DNA of 64,000 bases. It comes from Lactuca virosa. Lineage: Eukaryota > Streptophyta > Magnoliopsida > Asterales > Asteraceae. The notes beneath the pieces were generated by a model that had not been told where the DNA came from, did not search any database, and saw only the letters and a program-made list of their open reading frames with translations. The stretch is from contig CAKMRJ010005745.1 of assembly GCA_928212115.1 (NCBI GenBank), positions 214,554,621 to 214,618,620 on the forward strand, read 5' to 3'. Positions within the stretch are counted from its first letter, which is position 1. Every line of letters starts with the position of its first letter. A program made the translations under genes and the position numbers. Shown here piece after piece: positions 1 to 11,390 of this stretch.

Positions 1-1291
1 CATGTTGAGGTTCTGCTGATCCATCAAATACTTCAAACTTTTGTGGTCAGTAAAGATGGTGCACCGGACTCCGTACAAGTAATGCCTCCAGATTTTGAGG
101 GCAAACACAACCGCCCCCAATTCCAGCTCGTGAGTGGGGTAGTTTGCCTCATGAGGCTTCAGCTACCTCGAGGCATACGCGATCACATGCCCTCTCTGCA
201 TCAAAACCGCCCCTAACCCTGAGATCGACGCATCACAATACACTACCAAATCGTCCAATCCCTCGGGTAGTACTAGAATCGGGGCCTCACATAATATCTG
301 TCTCAAGGTCTCGAAAGCCAACTACTGGTCTGGGCCCCACTGGAAAGTCACATTCTTCTTGGTCATGCGAGTCAAAGGTACGGCGATCTTGTAGAAATCC
401 TAGATGAATCTCTGATAGTACCCCGCTAGACCCAAGAAGCTACGGATCTCAGATGCATTCTTCGGTACTTCCCACCGCATCACTGCCTCAACCTTGGCTG
501 GATCAACCAATATACCCTCTTGGTTGATGATGTGCCCCAAAAACTGCACCTCTCGCAACCAGAAATCACACGTTAAGAACTTGGCGTAAAGCCTTTCCGT
601 CCATAGTGTCTCCAATACCTCCCTCAGATGCTGCTCATGCTGCTCCTTGGTCTTAGAATAGACCAAAATGTCCTCAAAAAACGATCACAGACCGATATAA
701 CATCGGCCTACACACCCTGTTCATGAGGTCTATGAATGTTGTTAGGGCATTGGTAAGCCCGAATGGAATCACCACAAACTCATAGTGACCGTACCGAGTC
801 CTGAAATTTGTCTTTGGTATATCCTAATCCCTAATCCTCATCAGATGGTACCCCGACCGAAGATCAATCTTGGAAAACCAAGATATACCCTGCAACTGAT
901 CGAACAAATCATCGCTCCTCAGAAGCAGATAACGGTTTTTCACCGTTAGCTTGTTCAGCTCCAGATAATCGATGCACATCCTGTGTGACCCATCCTTCTT
1001 CTTCACGAACAGGATCGGTGGTCCCCGCGGCGAACTTCTCGGACAAATAAACCCTCAGCCTAGCAGCTCCTGAAGCTGCGTAGACAGCTCCTGCATCTCG
1101 GGCGGAGCTAGCCGATACGGTGCCTTAGCTATCGGAGCGGCACCCGACACCAAATCAATACGAAACTCTAGTTGCCTCTCCGGAGGCACCCCAGGCAACT
1201 CTTCAGGAAAGACATCCTGAAAATCCCGTACAACTGGTACACTGTCCAAATCTGTCGTGGACTTTACCCTCGTATCTGAGATGTATGCCAA
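1..1291 (-). pseudogene. gypsy A pol remnant: RT and start of RNase H
   Basis: Minus-strand translation gives the pre-RT motif VFPEELPGVPP and EFRIDLV (about 1230-1140). RT follows with KKKDGSHRMCIDY, FSKIDLRSGYH and FLGLAGYYQRFI, and near the left edge the RNase H motif TIFTDHKSL. The normal product is the reverse transcriptase/RNase H that copies the element's RNA in virus-like particles. The frame is broken near 1050 and 820-670, and the usual invariant LxPxR-type residues are altered at several points. It continues beyond the window, so integrase is not visible. It belongs to the same open frame series as the gag-protease at 1323-2984. Confidence 0.88.
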
Positions 1292-1322
1292 AAATCCCGA
1301 ACAACCCTCATGGAGAAGTCTC

Positions 1323-2984
1323 CTAGCCCTCGCAACTGAACAGTGGGTTGGCCCCTACGAGGTCCTCTCTCCACTGAATAACCAGTTCTCCCCCACTTGG
1401 GGTTCGAACTCTCACCAGCTGGCGCTCGTAATCTATCATGGCCCCATTGGCCCCCAACCAGTCCATTCCGACGATCAACTTCAACCCTTGCAACGGTATC
1501 GGAACCAGATCTACCTGAAACCTCTCCCCAAACACATTCAGGACACAGTCCCGATATACCCTCGCAGCACTCAAGGTGCGGTCATCCGCAATCTCAATCT
1601 CAAGTGGGGGATCCAAAGTCCCCAGAGTATCCCGAAACTTCTTTCTGAGCGCAAGAGACACAAATGATCGAGTAGCTCCCGAATCGAAAAGAACATGAGC
1701 CGACATACCATTGACCAAAAAGGTCCCTATATAAGAACACATATATACATAAGCATAACAAATCAATATCAAGCATAAAATAATTTGTGTACCAGCCACG
1801 ACGTCTGGCACTGCCCGAGCCTCCTCGGTAGTCAACTGAAATGTGCGGCTCTTCACCGCAGGAGCATCCGCCTTGGCAGGGCAGCCATCAGTGATCCTCA
1901 TTGTGGCGGGCGCAGGCACCGCCACCGCTCCTCCCCCTCCCTGCATCCTCGGACAATTGGCCTTTTTATGGCCGCTCTGGTTACAGTGGAAACAGATCAA
2001 GCCCTTCTTGGGGCAGTCCCTGCTCACGTGGCCTGGCTGACCATAGGTATAACATACCGGGCCCGTCACCCGGCAAACTCCACTGTGCAATCTCCTACAC
2101 TTGGCACACCGGCCACAGCCCTGCTGGCCCCTACCAGAAGAATCAGAGGTCTTAGGCTTTTTATCCTGACCTACATCTGTCTGAACCTGCTCTGGCTTCC
2201 GCATGGTGCGGTGCTCCAACTCCATCTCTCGCTCCCGGGCCTTCTCCACCATCTCAATCAGGATTTTGCACCCTGAAAAGCTCACAAACTCACGAATATC
2301 ATCCCTCAACATGGAATGATACCTCTTCCTCCTCATATCTTCATCTGCAGCATATTGTGGAATCAACAGTGCTCGTTCCCGGAACTTGGCGGTGAACTCC
2401 GCCACAGTCTCAGTGGTCTGCTAGAGCTCCTGGAACTCCATCACTAATCGTTGCACCTCAATGGATGGTGCAAACTCCAAATCAAAATGCCTGACAAACT
2501 CCTTCCATGACATCTCAGCCACTCCACCTGATCCCACCTGGTGGGTCACCTCCTCCTACCAGTCCCTGGCTCGGTCCATCAACATGCACAAAGCAAACCC
2601 CACTTTTGTCGCCTCGGGGAAATAGCTCGTGCGTTGGGCTTTCTCCATGTCTGCCACCCAATGTCGACTAACTATGGGGTCCCTGACCCCAAAGAACTCA
2701 GGCGCCCCGCACGCCTTGAACTCCTGGAACGAGGGAGTTCAGGCCCCGGCCTGTTTCGCAGCAATCTCGGCTCGGAAAGACTTGAGCCTCTCCTCCATAA
2801 TCTCCATCATCCCCTCCTTGACAGTCCCGAAAATCATTGGGGTAGCGTCAAGAATTCCCCTTATAACCTCGGTTGCGATAAGCTCGCGCAGCTTCTCATC
2901 AATAGGCTCTGTAGCGTAGCCCGACCCAGATCCGAATCCAGATCTTGATCCTGATCCCCCTGCTCCATGACGTGTCACCACCAT
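1323..2984 (-). pseudogene. gypsy A gag-protease remnant
   Basis: The probable start is at 2984 (MVVTRHGAGGSGSRSG), followed by a retrotransposon gag domain. Two tandem CCHC zinc knuckles follow at about 1990-1890 (CYTYGQPGHVSRDC and CFHCNQSGHKKANC), then the aspartic protease with catalytic LFDSGATRSF and the second motif VGMDWL. Gag packages the RNA and protease matures the polyprotein. At least two in-frame TAG codons interrupt gag, near 2420 (expected Gln) and 2555 (expected Trp). Both are single C-to-T or G-to-A changes from the expected codon. The first Cys-box has a Thr-Tyr-Gly spacer, which is ordinary for plant gypsy gag. Confidence 0.88.
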
Positions 2985-3667
2985 TCAGATCTGAAATAAC
3001 ATAAAACAGAATTATCAAGATATTCAAAAAGGGGATCCTTCCACACCGGTTCTCTTTAGAGCTTCAAGATCTAACATTAGTTCAGGTACAGGTCCTGTGC
3101 TTTTAGTAGTACAGACCCAATAGTACCTTCCATACCTACCTGTACCTTCCCCAAGGCTCTATCTGATAACTCTAATTCGTCCCATAACAAAACATATCTC
3201 ACAAACCACCGCATAACTCAAATCCTAGGCTATCCTAAGATTTGCTCCATCCCCATCAAACCAGAACCCAAATCAATCGTAACAGGTTGCCCTATGCATG
3301 CAAATTATACACAGAACAGGATCAAATAGACTTTCGAATAACAGACTCTACCCAAGGACCACAACCAGACAAGGAACAGGAAATAAGGCCAAATCAATCA
3401 TTCTAAAGCTATAAGATTCTAACCGTATAAAATTTTTAAAGCATACACATAGCAAAATCCATCCGACTATCATATTCCAAATATCAGTATAGCATGGCTA
3501 ACATATTGGGGAACCACATACTTGAGCTCGGGTGATTACGCACATTGCACTCTTCCTTTTTTGGTTTTAAGAAGTTTTAACTTTGATTTTTTTGAAAACA
3601 AGTTTTACCATTTCCTTAGTTTGAGTTCTGACACACCCGAGAGTGTGCCCGAATCCCTCAAACCAAG
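2985..3667 (-). other. gypsy A untranslated leader
   Basis: The stretch between the primer-binding site and the gag start has no convincing ORF. It is AT-rich and contains nothing else I recognise. It is the 5' leader of element A downstream of its LTR. Confidence 0.7.
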
Positions 3668-3679
3668 GCTCTGATACCA
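3668..3679 (-). other. primer-binding site, gypsy A
   Basis: The minus strand reads TGGTATCAGAGC, a perfect match to the sequence complementary to the 3' end of plant initiator tRNA-Met. It lies 3 bases inside the LTR boundary at 3683. It fixes the orientation of the element as minus and marks 3683-5646 as the LTR that precedes this gag. Confidence 0.93.
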
Positions 3680-4014
3680 ACTTGTAACAGCCCAAATTTC
3701 CAATAAAATTTTTCATTTTTAAGTAACGAAATCATTTCCATAAAATATAAAATTCCAATCACATATGTTTTCAAAATCCATAACATCAAACATTTTATTC
3801 ATCATATCAGAGTGTCCCCAAATAAAATGTCGGAGAGTGCATGCTGCGCCATCACGCGGGGTTCTTGCTCTTAGATCCTGAAGTACCTGAAACAACCAAC
3901 AAACTGTAAGCTAAGGCTTAGTGAGTTCCCCATAACATACCCCACACAATCCACATAATCACATAAACCATATCAGCCATATAAGCTACATAAGCCATGC
4001 ATATAAACATATAA

Positions 4015-4285
4015 GGATGTCATGGAAACCGTCCAAGGTCTTACTCTGGGTTCCACTGGAACCCCCACGTGGTCTTAACTACCTGTCATGGGAACTCCCA
4101 CATGGTCTTCCTTAACTGCCATGGGAACCCCCAAATGGTCTTATCTAACCACAGAAATGTCATATAAACTAAACATGCAAACACACTAGGATGCCACGGA
4201 ATCCCTCCAAGGTCTTACACCGAATGTCATGGGAACCCCCGCATAGTCTTAGTCCACTACCGCGGGAACCCCAAGGGGTTTTCCA
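4015..4285 (-). repeat. minisatellite in gypsy A LTR
   Basis: About five or six imperfect units of 40-48 bp, each with CATGGGAAC, CCCCCA and TGGTCTTA. They lie wholly inside the putative leader intron 3887-4404. Confidence 0.75.
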
Positions 4286-5437
4286 TGCGAGTCTCACAAG
4301 GATAACTAGCATATCACATATCACGTAATCAAATAGCATTCCACATAACACATAATGGGTCGGCCTTGGTGCCTTCGACCCATTGGTATGGTGAGGAGAC
4401 TCACCTAAAATCCGAACTATAGCTGAGTAGGTCCAAACTCTGGGTATCAGCTCTGCCACCACCCTAATCATAAACAACTCCTTAGATACAACTCAACCCT
4501 TCAAACCCTTAAAAGTCAACTCTGGTCAAGGTCAAAGTCAACGCTCCGAGTTGACCTAACTCGTCAAGTTATTCCTGTAACTCATCGAGTCCATCCCAAA
4601 TCCAGAATAACGATGTTGTGATCCAACTCGTCGATTTTTCCTACACCTCGTCGAGTTCCTCGGTTTTCCAATAGAATTGGGGTAACCTCAACCCAACTCG
4701 CCGAGTTCCCCTGTGAACTCATCGAGTTCTTCAGTCTGTAAACTCACTTAATGCATTAAGCCCTTTTTCTCGAATCCAAAGGTCCCAAACTTCATCTCCC
4801 TAACCATAGAGACGTCTAGAAGGGTAAAGTTTCCAACTTTACCCCCAAAGATCATCTAATAAGCTTTAGTCCCAAACCCTAGTTCCTTTGAGGAGGGTCT
4901 TGACCCATTAAGCCTCTAACCCTTGCTTCAACGTTCCATATTACATATTTGAGGTCCTAAGGTGGTTTAATCACGTAAAGTTTCCAACTTTACATCCACG
5001 CATGCTAGAAACACCCTCTAAGGTTCATTTTTGGCTTCATAATGGGCATATTGCATGAATGGGACATGGAGGCTATTAAAGTTTGCAACTTTAATCCTAT
5101 ATAGGTCTTATAGAGGCCAGATCTACACCCTCAACCTCTGGAAACCTCTTTTCTTTGGACATCCAATCCAAAGTCCCAAAACTACAAAAGATGAGATCTA
5201 ATAAACTACATGTCAAGGTCAGGACTTTATACCTCTAAGATGTTGCCTTTGATGTAGAGTTTATGGATCCAAGCTCACCCCTCCAAGCTTAATACTTCTC
5301 TCTTCAAAACCTTCCTTCAAAGATCTTCAACAATCACTCAAACACTTACAAAACTCAATGAACAAGGAGGAAGGCGATTCTAGGGTTTTCTCTGGGCAAG
5401 GAGGCTGGTAAGGAGGCCAGCCCTAGAGGTTAAGTCC

Positions 5438-5445
5438 TTTAAATA
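5438..5445 (-). promoter_or_regulatory. putative TATA box of gypsy A LTR
   Basis: Minus-strand TATTTAAA, followed downstream by the leader and flanked upstream by a cluster of CTCGTCGAG palindromes. Position and context match those of the TATA boxes in the other LTRs here. The transcription start is not shown by sequence. Confidence 0.55.
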
Positions 5446-5646
5446 GGGTACAATGCCTGTAAAATTAGGGTTTTCATCCCAGTGTCAACTCGTCGAGTTG
5501 AGGCTCCCCAACTCGTCGATTTGGGTGCTTAATCTGTGCCTCCAAATAAATCCATAAACGACGAGTTGGAGCTCCCCAACTCATTGAATTCCAGTCCAAA
5601 ACTCTAAAATGTTGAGGAATAAATAATACATGGACCAAGCGTTACA

Positions 5647-5951
5647 AATCTCCCCCACTCAAACTAGACTTAGTCCTCGAAGTCTGGTGAGGGAAAAAGG
5701 TCCGGATAATACTTCCTCATCTCATCCTCCGGCTCCCAGTTCCATTCGGAGCCGGAAATGCCCGGAAAATTAGGGTTTTTATCCCAGCATCAACTCGTCG
5801 AGTTGAGGCTCCCCAACTCGTCGAGTTGGGTGCTTAATTTGTGCGTCCAAATAAATCCCTACGCGACAAGTTGGAGCTCCCCAACTCGTCGAGTTCCAGT
5901 CCAAAACTCTAAAATGTTAAGGAATAAATAATACATGGACCAAGTGTTACA
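5647..5951 (-). repeat. gypsy A upstream copy: purine tract plus partial LTR
   Basis: 5647-5760 is the 3' end of a gypsy internal region; the minus strand carries a GAGTGGGGGAGATT purine tract next to the LTR. 5761-5951 then repeats the outer end of LTR A (compare about 5457-5646), again ending GTGTTACA. The junction near 5757-5765 falls in short homology shared with 5448-5460 (ATGCC and AAAATTAGGG). The likeliest reading is a deletion in a tandem pair by recombination at microhomology. Confidence 0.78.
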
Positions 5952-8378
5952 ATTTGGATAAGAACCATCACAATTTTCGAACCTCAAACAAATACACCAC
6001 GTAATTCGACACCAAGATAAGATCAATCCTTCTGCATGGAGGCTAGGCTCATTCGCTTTTTGGATTTGGAAGCGAAATCATATGCCAGACTTTGCAAAAT
6101 CTAAGATTCGAGTTGGTAAGACCCAAAACCTCAAGGATTTTAGTGCATTCGTGTGCCAAAGAATAAGATAGAAGAAATGAAAACCAAATGTAGATATAGT
6201 GATATCAAATTTCATTTGATACGAAAGCAGAATGATCCCAAGCACAGATCTCTTAATTTGACATCAAGAGAGATGAAGAATTGCTTGTGTGGTATCCCGT
6301 GATTTACAACCGAATACTCATTGATGACCATCGAAGGACTTCTTTTGCTTTGGTTTCGAAGGAGGCTTCAATTTTTCACAAACTCACAACTTAACATAAG
6401 TGTGATCTAATTAAGCAAAATTACTTGGATGACCAGTATAGTCAAGAACAAGTATGGTTGGTGATGAGTTTGAGTGACAAAAGTTCAGAAAAGATATTCA
6501 AACGGAAATCTCATTCTAAAAAATTAAGTATTGGATCTTTTTGGGAAAAAACATCTTGGTGTTAGAACATTTTATCAAGATCACACAATTCGAATATAAT
6601 GAGATTTTGAATACCGAATGGTACAAAGAAACAAATGTTTCATGAAAATCTTGCATAATGTTGTTCACCGTCAATTCTTTAATAGTCAGGGTCATTGGGT
6701 TTCACCATCATCATGGAAAAATGACTCAGGATCATAACCACAGAGTTTTGACATATCTACATTCTAGTAGGTTTCAACCAGAGACGTCGAGGATATGTAG
6801 TGTTGTGTGTGATCATGAAATAAATTTCATAAAATTCATGAAACCACATTATAGGGTGTGTATGAAGAATTTGACCATGAAAAACTAAGATTTGTAAAAT
6901 GAACATGACTTTCACAGAGACGCTCTCTGCGGAAGCCTTATAGCTCTGAGGAATGTGAACAACAATGAGGAAATGAGGTGGCAGAGGAAAAAGGAAAAAA
7001 AATATCGGTGAGGTACATACTTCCATAGAAGATGGCTCTGCGGAAATGTCGTATGCTCTGCAGAACATTGATATCTCTCAGGAAATGGTAGCTGAAAGAA
7101 TATAAATGATTCCAACAGTTCCGCAGAGACACCTCTACGGAACGCATCAGCACCTCTGTGGATCTGTTTTTCATCCACACACCTCTGAGTAACTGTTCTT
7201 CGGCTAACCATGGAAAAAAATAGGATTTCTTAACTATTCTTATCAAATCGGGATTGTTCATGTTCCGGCCTTCGATCTGCAGCAACGTCCCCCCAAACGG
7301 CCTAAGCCGTTCGCACTTCCGCAGCCAAGCAAGTAGGAACCATATTTTTTTGTGTGATTTTACAATATTACCCCTGCCACCTCAATTCCTCAGAGATAGT
7401 ACCATTCCTAAGAGATTTAAGGCTTCGTTAGAGCCCCCCTCTGCGGAAGTCATGGTCATTTTACAAAACATGATTTTTCATGGTTAAAATCTTCAAACCC
7501 CCTTTCTTATGGTCATTTCATGAATGTTCTCAAGAAATTTTGATAAAAAGATTTGGTGAAAGAACTCATTGTACCTCCGCTAAAATTTGGACTAAGCATA
7601 AAACTCTTTAGTCATCATGAGAAGAGTAAGGTAGCTCTTCGACTAATGTGAATATAGCCTGATTGGGAAGAAACTTTCGTGTGAAAGATTTCGTTAAGGC
7701 TTTAAACAAATAGAGTCTTTGAGTCTTAGAGGACAACATACAGCAACATGCTTTCAGGGACACGTAACTAGTACAAAGATTCAAGTAGTACCTGTTCCCT
7801 TGAGGAATATGTGTGTTTGGCATGCGAAATAGCATCATCTTGTTACAATGAGACTTCAACGATAATATTTTTGTTTTTATCAAAGAAAAACAAATTTAAG
7901 AAAATCTTTTTGAATTTTTTTATTTTTGAAAAACTAAGAAAAAAAAGGAAAATGTTTTTGGATTTTTAATTTTTGAAAAACAAAGACAAAAATAAGAAAA
8001 TCATTTTGGATTTTTGATTTTTGAAAAACTCAGCAAAAATAAGAAAATCTTTTTGGATTTTTAATTTTTGAAAAAACACAGCAATAAAAAAAGAAACGAA
8101 CTAAAAGATGTTACCTAGATGTGTTTGACCCATACTTTAGCAGTTGTTAAACATAAGGTGAGCATCGAAAGCCTCTCCACAGACACATATTAGAATTCTG
8201 CACTTAGCGGTTCAGAGAGAATTCGAATGCGAACGCAGTCGAACACTGCATATGAACAGTAACATCTGAATGGATCACAAACAGTCGAAATTGAGTTAAA
8301 ACACACAAAAGAAATACCTACTAATTGAAAGTAAGCATAACAATCGAAAGTAAGATAAAACTTATGTTTGTGTCAAAG
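5952..8378 (-). other. copia C 3' region, apparently noncoding
   Basis: Between the RNase H stop (8379) and gypsy A there is no protein I recognise. The 91-codon minus ORF at 7608-7883 has no detectable motif. The stretch 6900-7450 carries many short CTCTGCGGAA/TTCCGCAGAG-like motifs (for example near 6925, 7040, 7118, 7440). An AT-rich tandem repeat lies at 7890-8095. Base texture (frequent TCGAA) matches the copia coding part, so I infer it belongs to the same element as a long 3' untranslated or accessory region. Confidence 0.5.
7890..8095. repeat. AT-rich tandem repeat, ~55-60 bp unit
   Basis: About four imperfect copies containing TTTTTGGATTTTT, a second TTTTTGAAAAAC block and AAAATAAGAAAATC. 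Units are separated by small changes in homopolymer length. Confidence 0.75.
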
Positions 8379-9974
8379 TCAATCAGAATGAGGAACTGAA
8401 CATGCTTCCATCATACCCAGACCATTCAAAATTCTTAAGAATGATTTTTTATCTAACGGTTTTGTGACAATGTCAGGAAGTTGATCCGTTGTTTTGACAA
8501 AATGGACTTCAATGTTTCCATCTTCAACATGCTCTTTGATAAAATGATATCTAAGAGCAATATGTTTTGTTTTCGAGTGTTGGACCGAATTATGATAAAT
8601 TCGAATTGCGCTTTGTGAATCGCAACACAAATGTATTTTCTTCATGATGATTGCATAATCACGCAATTGGCTTTCAATCCAAATCACTTGTGATGTACAC
8701 GCAGCAGCAGCAACATACTTTGCCTCAGTAGTCGAAATCGAAACACAAGTTTGCTTTTTCGAACGCCAGCTCACAAGCTTCCCGTCCAATAATTGACACC
8801 CTCCTGTTGTGCTCTTTCGATCCAATTGACATCCACCCAGGTTTGCATCAGAAAATGCTTGGATAAAGAATCCTGTCTTCGAAGGATACCATAATCCTAA
8901 CGAAACTGTTCCTTTGAGGTATCGAAAGATATTCTTAATTGCGTTGAGATGAGGTTCGATTGGGTTCGATTGCTACCTGGCACAATTGCATACAACAAAC
9001 ATTATATCAGGTCAACTAGCAGTTAAATACAAAAGTGAACCGATCATGCTTCTGTACGTCGTTAGATCCATAGCAGGCTTATCCAATGAAGGATTTAAGC
9101 ATGTTCCAACTGCCATAGGTACTTTGACTTTCGTGTTACTCGTCATGCCAAACCTTTCAAGCAGATTTTGAGTATATTTCTCTTGATTGATAAAAATTCT
9201 TTCCCTGCTTTGACGAATATGCAAACCCAAAAAGTTATTTATTTTACCCATCATACTCATTTTGAATTGACTTTTCATGAGTTCCTCAAATTCTTTAGAC
9301 AATGAATGATCAGTCGAACTAAAAATAATGTCACTGACATAACTTTGAACGAGCATTAGATGATCCCCTACTTTCTTTTGAAATAAAGTAGGATCAACTG
9401 ATCCTTAATTAAATTTCATGATTTTCAAAAAAATTGTAAGAGTTGCATACCAGGCATAAGGTGCTTGTTTCAACCCATATACTGCCTTGTCTAAAACATA
9501 ACAGTGATCAGGATACTTATCGTTAACAAAACCTTGTAGCTATTTGACGTACAGCATTTCTTATAGAACACCATTGAGGAATGCACATTTGATATCTATA
9601 TGATATATGTTGAAGTCCTTATGAGCCGCATAAGCAAGAAAAATTTGTACCGCCTCGAGTCTTGTGTCAGGGGCAAAGGTTTCCTCATAATCGATACCTT
9701 CTTGTTGAGAATAACCTTTTACGACTAGTCTTGATTTGTTTCGAATAATATTGCCTTCTTTGTCAGTTTTGTTCATAAAAATCCATTTTAGACCAATTAA
9801 CGAAACATCTTTTGGTTTAGAAATCAATCTCCAAACCTTGTTTTGTTCGAATTCAGCAAGTTCAGATTGAATTGCAACAACCCAATCAGAGCGTTCTAAT
9901 GAAACCTTTACTGCTTTTGGTACTAATTTCGAAATGAAAACATTAAACATATAGAATTCTTGATGAACATTCAA
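8379..9974 (-). pseudogene. copia C reverse transcriptase-RNase H remnant
   Basis: The N-terminal RT part (9974-9561) has GLKWIFMNKTDKEG, KSRLVVKGYSQ, IDYEETFAPDTRLEA and IDIKCAFLNG. The 3' part (9356-9012) has YVSDIIFSST and INNFLGLHIRQS. RNase H (8825-8379) has DRKSTTGGCQLL, ISTTEAKYVAAAA, HCDSQSA-like and the C-terminal D.VTKPL. The catalytic YVDD motif reads YVSD, with the first Asp lost. Gaps and stops fall at 9357-9560 and 8826-9011. Normally this domain pair copies element RNA into DNA. It is dead here by catalytic change and frame loss. Confidence 0.9.
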
Positions 9975-10122
9975 AACCTAATTTCTGGCTCAAATCTAGG
10001 CTCGAGTCAAGACACCAGAATTTGGATCACCAAGAATCTGTTCTTTCGGATTATCTCTTGTCCATTTGTCCATCGGTGGATATGCAGGATCAAAATCTAA
10101 AGGTGAATCTTCAAATCAGCTT

Positions 10123-10851
10123 CTAAACCTTCTCGTGTAATCGAGATATTATCAATTGCATCATGAAAATCATTATTTTCATCATTACCATTATCATGAT
10201 TCGATCCACCTGGCTCCCCCTCGACCAATGGATTTGAGATGTGATGCTCCCCCTCAACATCGGCATGGTTAGGCATACGCTCCCCCTCGATATTAGCTTT
10301 AGATGGAATATGCTCCCCCTCAACAGTCGAATCATGTCTTTTTTTTGAGACATTGAAATCAATTGCTCCCCCTCCACTTGATCACCAGTCGAAACAGGTA
10401 TTCTTTCGAAATTTATTCTTAAAGTCAAGGAAGAATGTCCATCATTTGCTTCATTTGTGATTGTCGAATAATCAGAGTGTTTCGATGCCTCAGGAACTTG
10501 ATTATCATCAGCATGGATTTCTGCATCAATAACCCTATCAGGAATCCCAAAAATCAAATCAAGATCAATATCATAAGTACTCATTGGCTCATATTCAACA
10601 TTTGATTCAGCAATAATTGGTTTTTGAACAAAAGGCTATTCAATTCTTTTAAAATAATGGTCATCGAATGTGAGGTTGAATGTTTCTTCGAGCTTCCTGG
10701 TTTACTTGTTTAACACCCTATAGGCTACAGAATTTTGAGAATATCCCAAGAAAATTCCCTCATCAACTTTCAACTAAAGTTTGGAAAGATTATCCTTGAG
10801 ATTCATAATGAAACATTTGTACCCAAAAACATGGAAAAATTTGACATTAGG
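10123..10851 (-). pseudogene. copia C integrase-RT linker remnant
   Basis: Low-complexity acidic sequence joins integrase to RT in copia polyproteins. The plus strand repeats GCTCCCCCTC at about 10215-10375. The frame is open at 10584-10123 but carries no domain. The solo LTR inserted at 10852 separates it from the integrase core. Assigned by position between the two recognised domains. Confidence 0.55.
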
Positions 10852-11119
10852 TGAAACATCCCAAAAATAAGACCCGAAAAATTCATTTTTAATTTAGTGA
10901 AATCAGTATTTCCAAAACATCATCGGTAAAAACCAAATAGAATAAATGTGTCAAACAGCATATCAATCAGAGTGAATCACAAAAGGCGGAACAAGGTGGT
11001 GTGTGCTCTGCAATCATCTCGAGCCCTTCCCCTTGGAACTGGAAGTACCTAAAACATAAATTGAAAACCGTAAGCACAAAGCTTAGTGAGTTCCCCAAAA
11101 TAATGCATACCATACATAT

Positions 11120-11390
11120 AACACATAACGGGTCCCGCCTATAGAGTATAACGGGCCCCACCCTAACTCGCATAACGGGCCCCGCCCAATGAGTATAACG
11201 GGCCCCACCCTAACTCTCATAACAGTCCCTGCCCAATGAGTATAACGTGCCCAGCCCTAACTCGCATAACGGGCCTCGCCCAATGAGTATAACGGGCCCC
11301 GCCATAACATGCATAACGGGCCCCGCCCATATACAATGCATACTCCATAACATGTAATAGCACAGACTAATCATTGGGCCCCGCCTAGTA
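11120..11390 (-). repeat. GC-rich minisatellite in solo LTR
   Basis: About eight imperfect units of ~24-28 bp built on ATAACGGGCCCCGCC alternating with CAATGAGT or CTAACTCGC. They lie inside the putative leader intron. Spacers are not unique, and it is not a CRISPR. Confidence 0.8.

Larger units (their letters stand above)
3683..5646 (-). repeat. gypsy A LTR (1964 bp)
   Basis: The plus strand starts TGTAACAGCC and ends GCGTTACA, giving TG...CA ends. It is bounded by the primer site at 3668-3679 and a purine tract at 5647-5662. Minus-strand TATTTAAA at 5438-5445 is a plausible TATA box. CTCGTCGAG-type palindromes cluster on both sides of it (5487-5600 and 4545-4731). A donor G|GTGAGT (intron first base 4404) and an acceptor TTTCAG|GTAC (intron last base 3887) outline a 518-nt leader intron. 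That interval contains a ~45-bp minisatellite at about 4015-4285 built on CATGGGAACCCCC and TGGTCTTA. Confidence 0.88.
1..5951 (-). mobile_element. Ty3/gypsy element A (partial, tandem remnant)
   Basis: Read on the minus strand, this holds a partial LTR start (5951-5761), a scrap of internal 3' end with a purine tract (5760-5647), a full LTR (5646-3683), a tRNA-Met-type primer site, gag with zinc knuckles, aspartic protease, reverse transcriptase and the start of RNase H. It runs off the left edge inside RNase H. The order PR-RT-RNase H is that of Ty3/gypsy (Metaviridae). Because a purine tract lies upstream of the LTR and a primer site downstream, this LTR joins two tandem copies, the upstream one almost wholly deleted. 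Coding parts contain several stop codons and frame breaks, so the element is dead. Confidence 0.9.

Noticed and set aside
1785..2276. 163-codon plus-strand ORF
   Set aside because: Antisense shadow of the gypsy A gag and zinc-knuckle region.
6912..7285. Overlapping minus-strand ORFs of about 100 codons
   Set aside because: No motif, mutually overlapping frames, and located in the repeated-motif 3' region of copia C.
11120..11390. Regular GC-rich repeats that superficially look like a CRISPR array
   Set aside because: Spacers are not unique, the units are imperfect and the array lies inside a plant LTR. It is a minisatellite.
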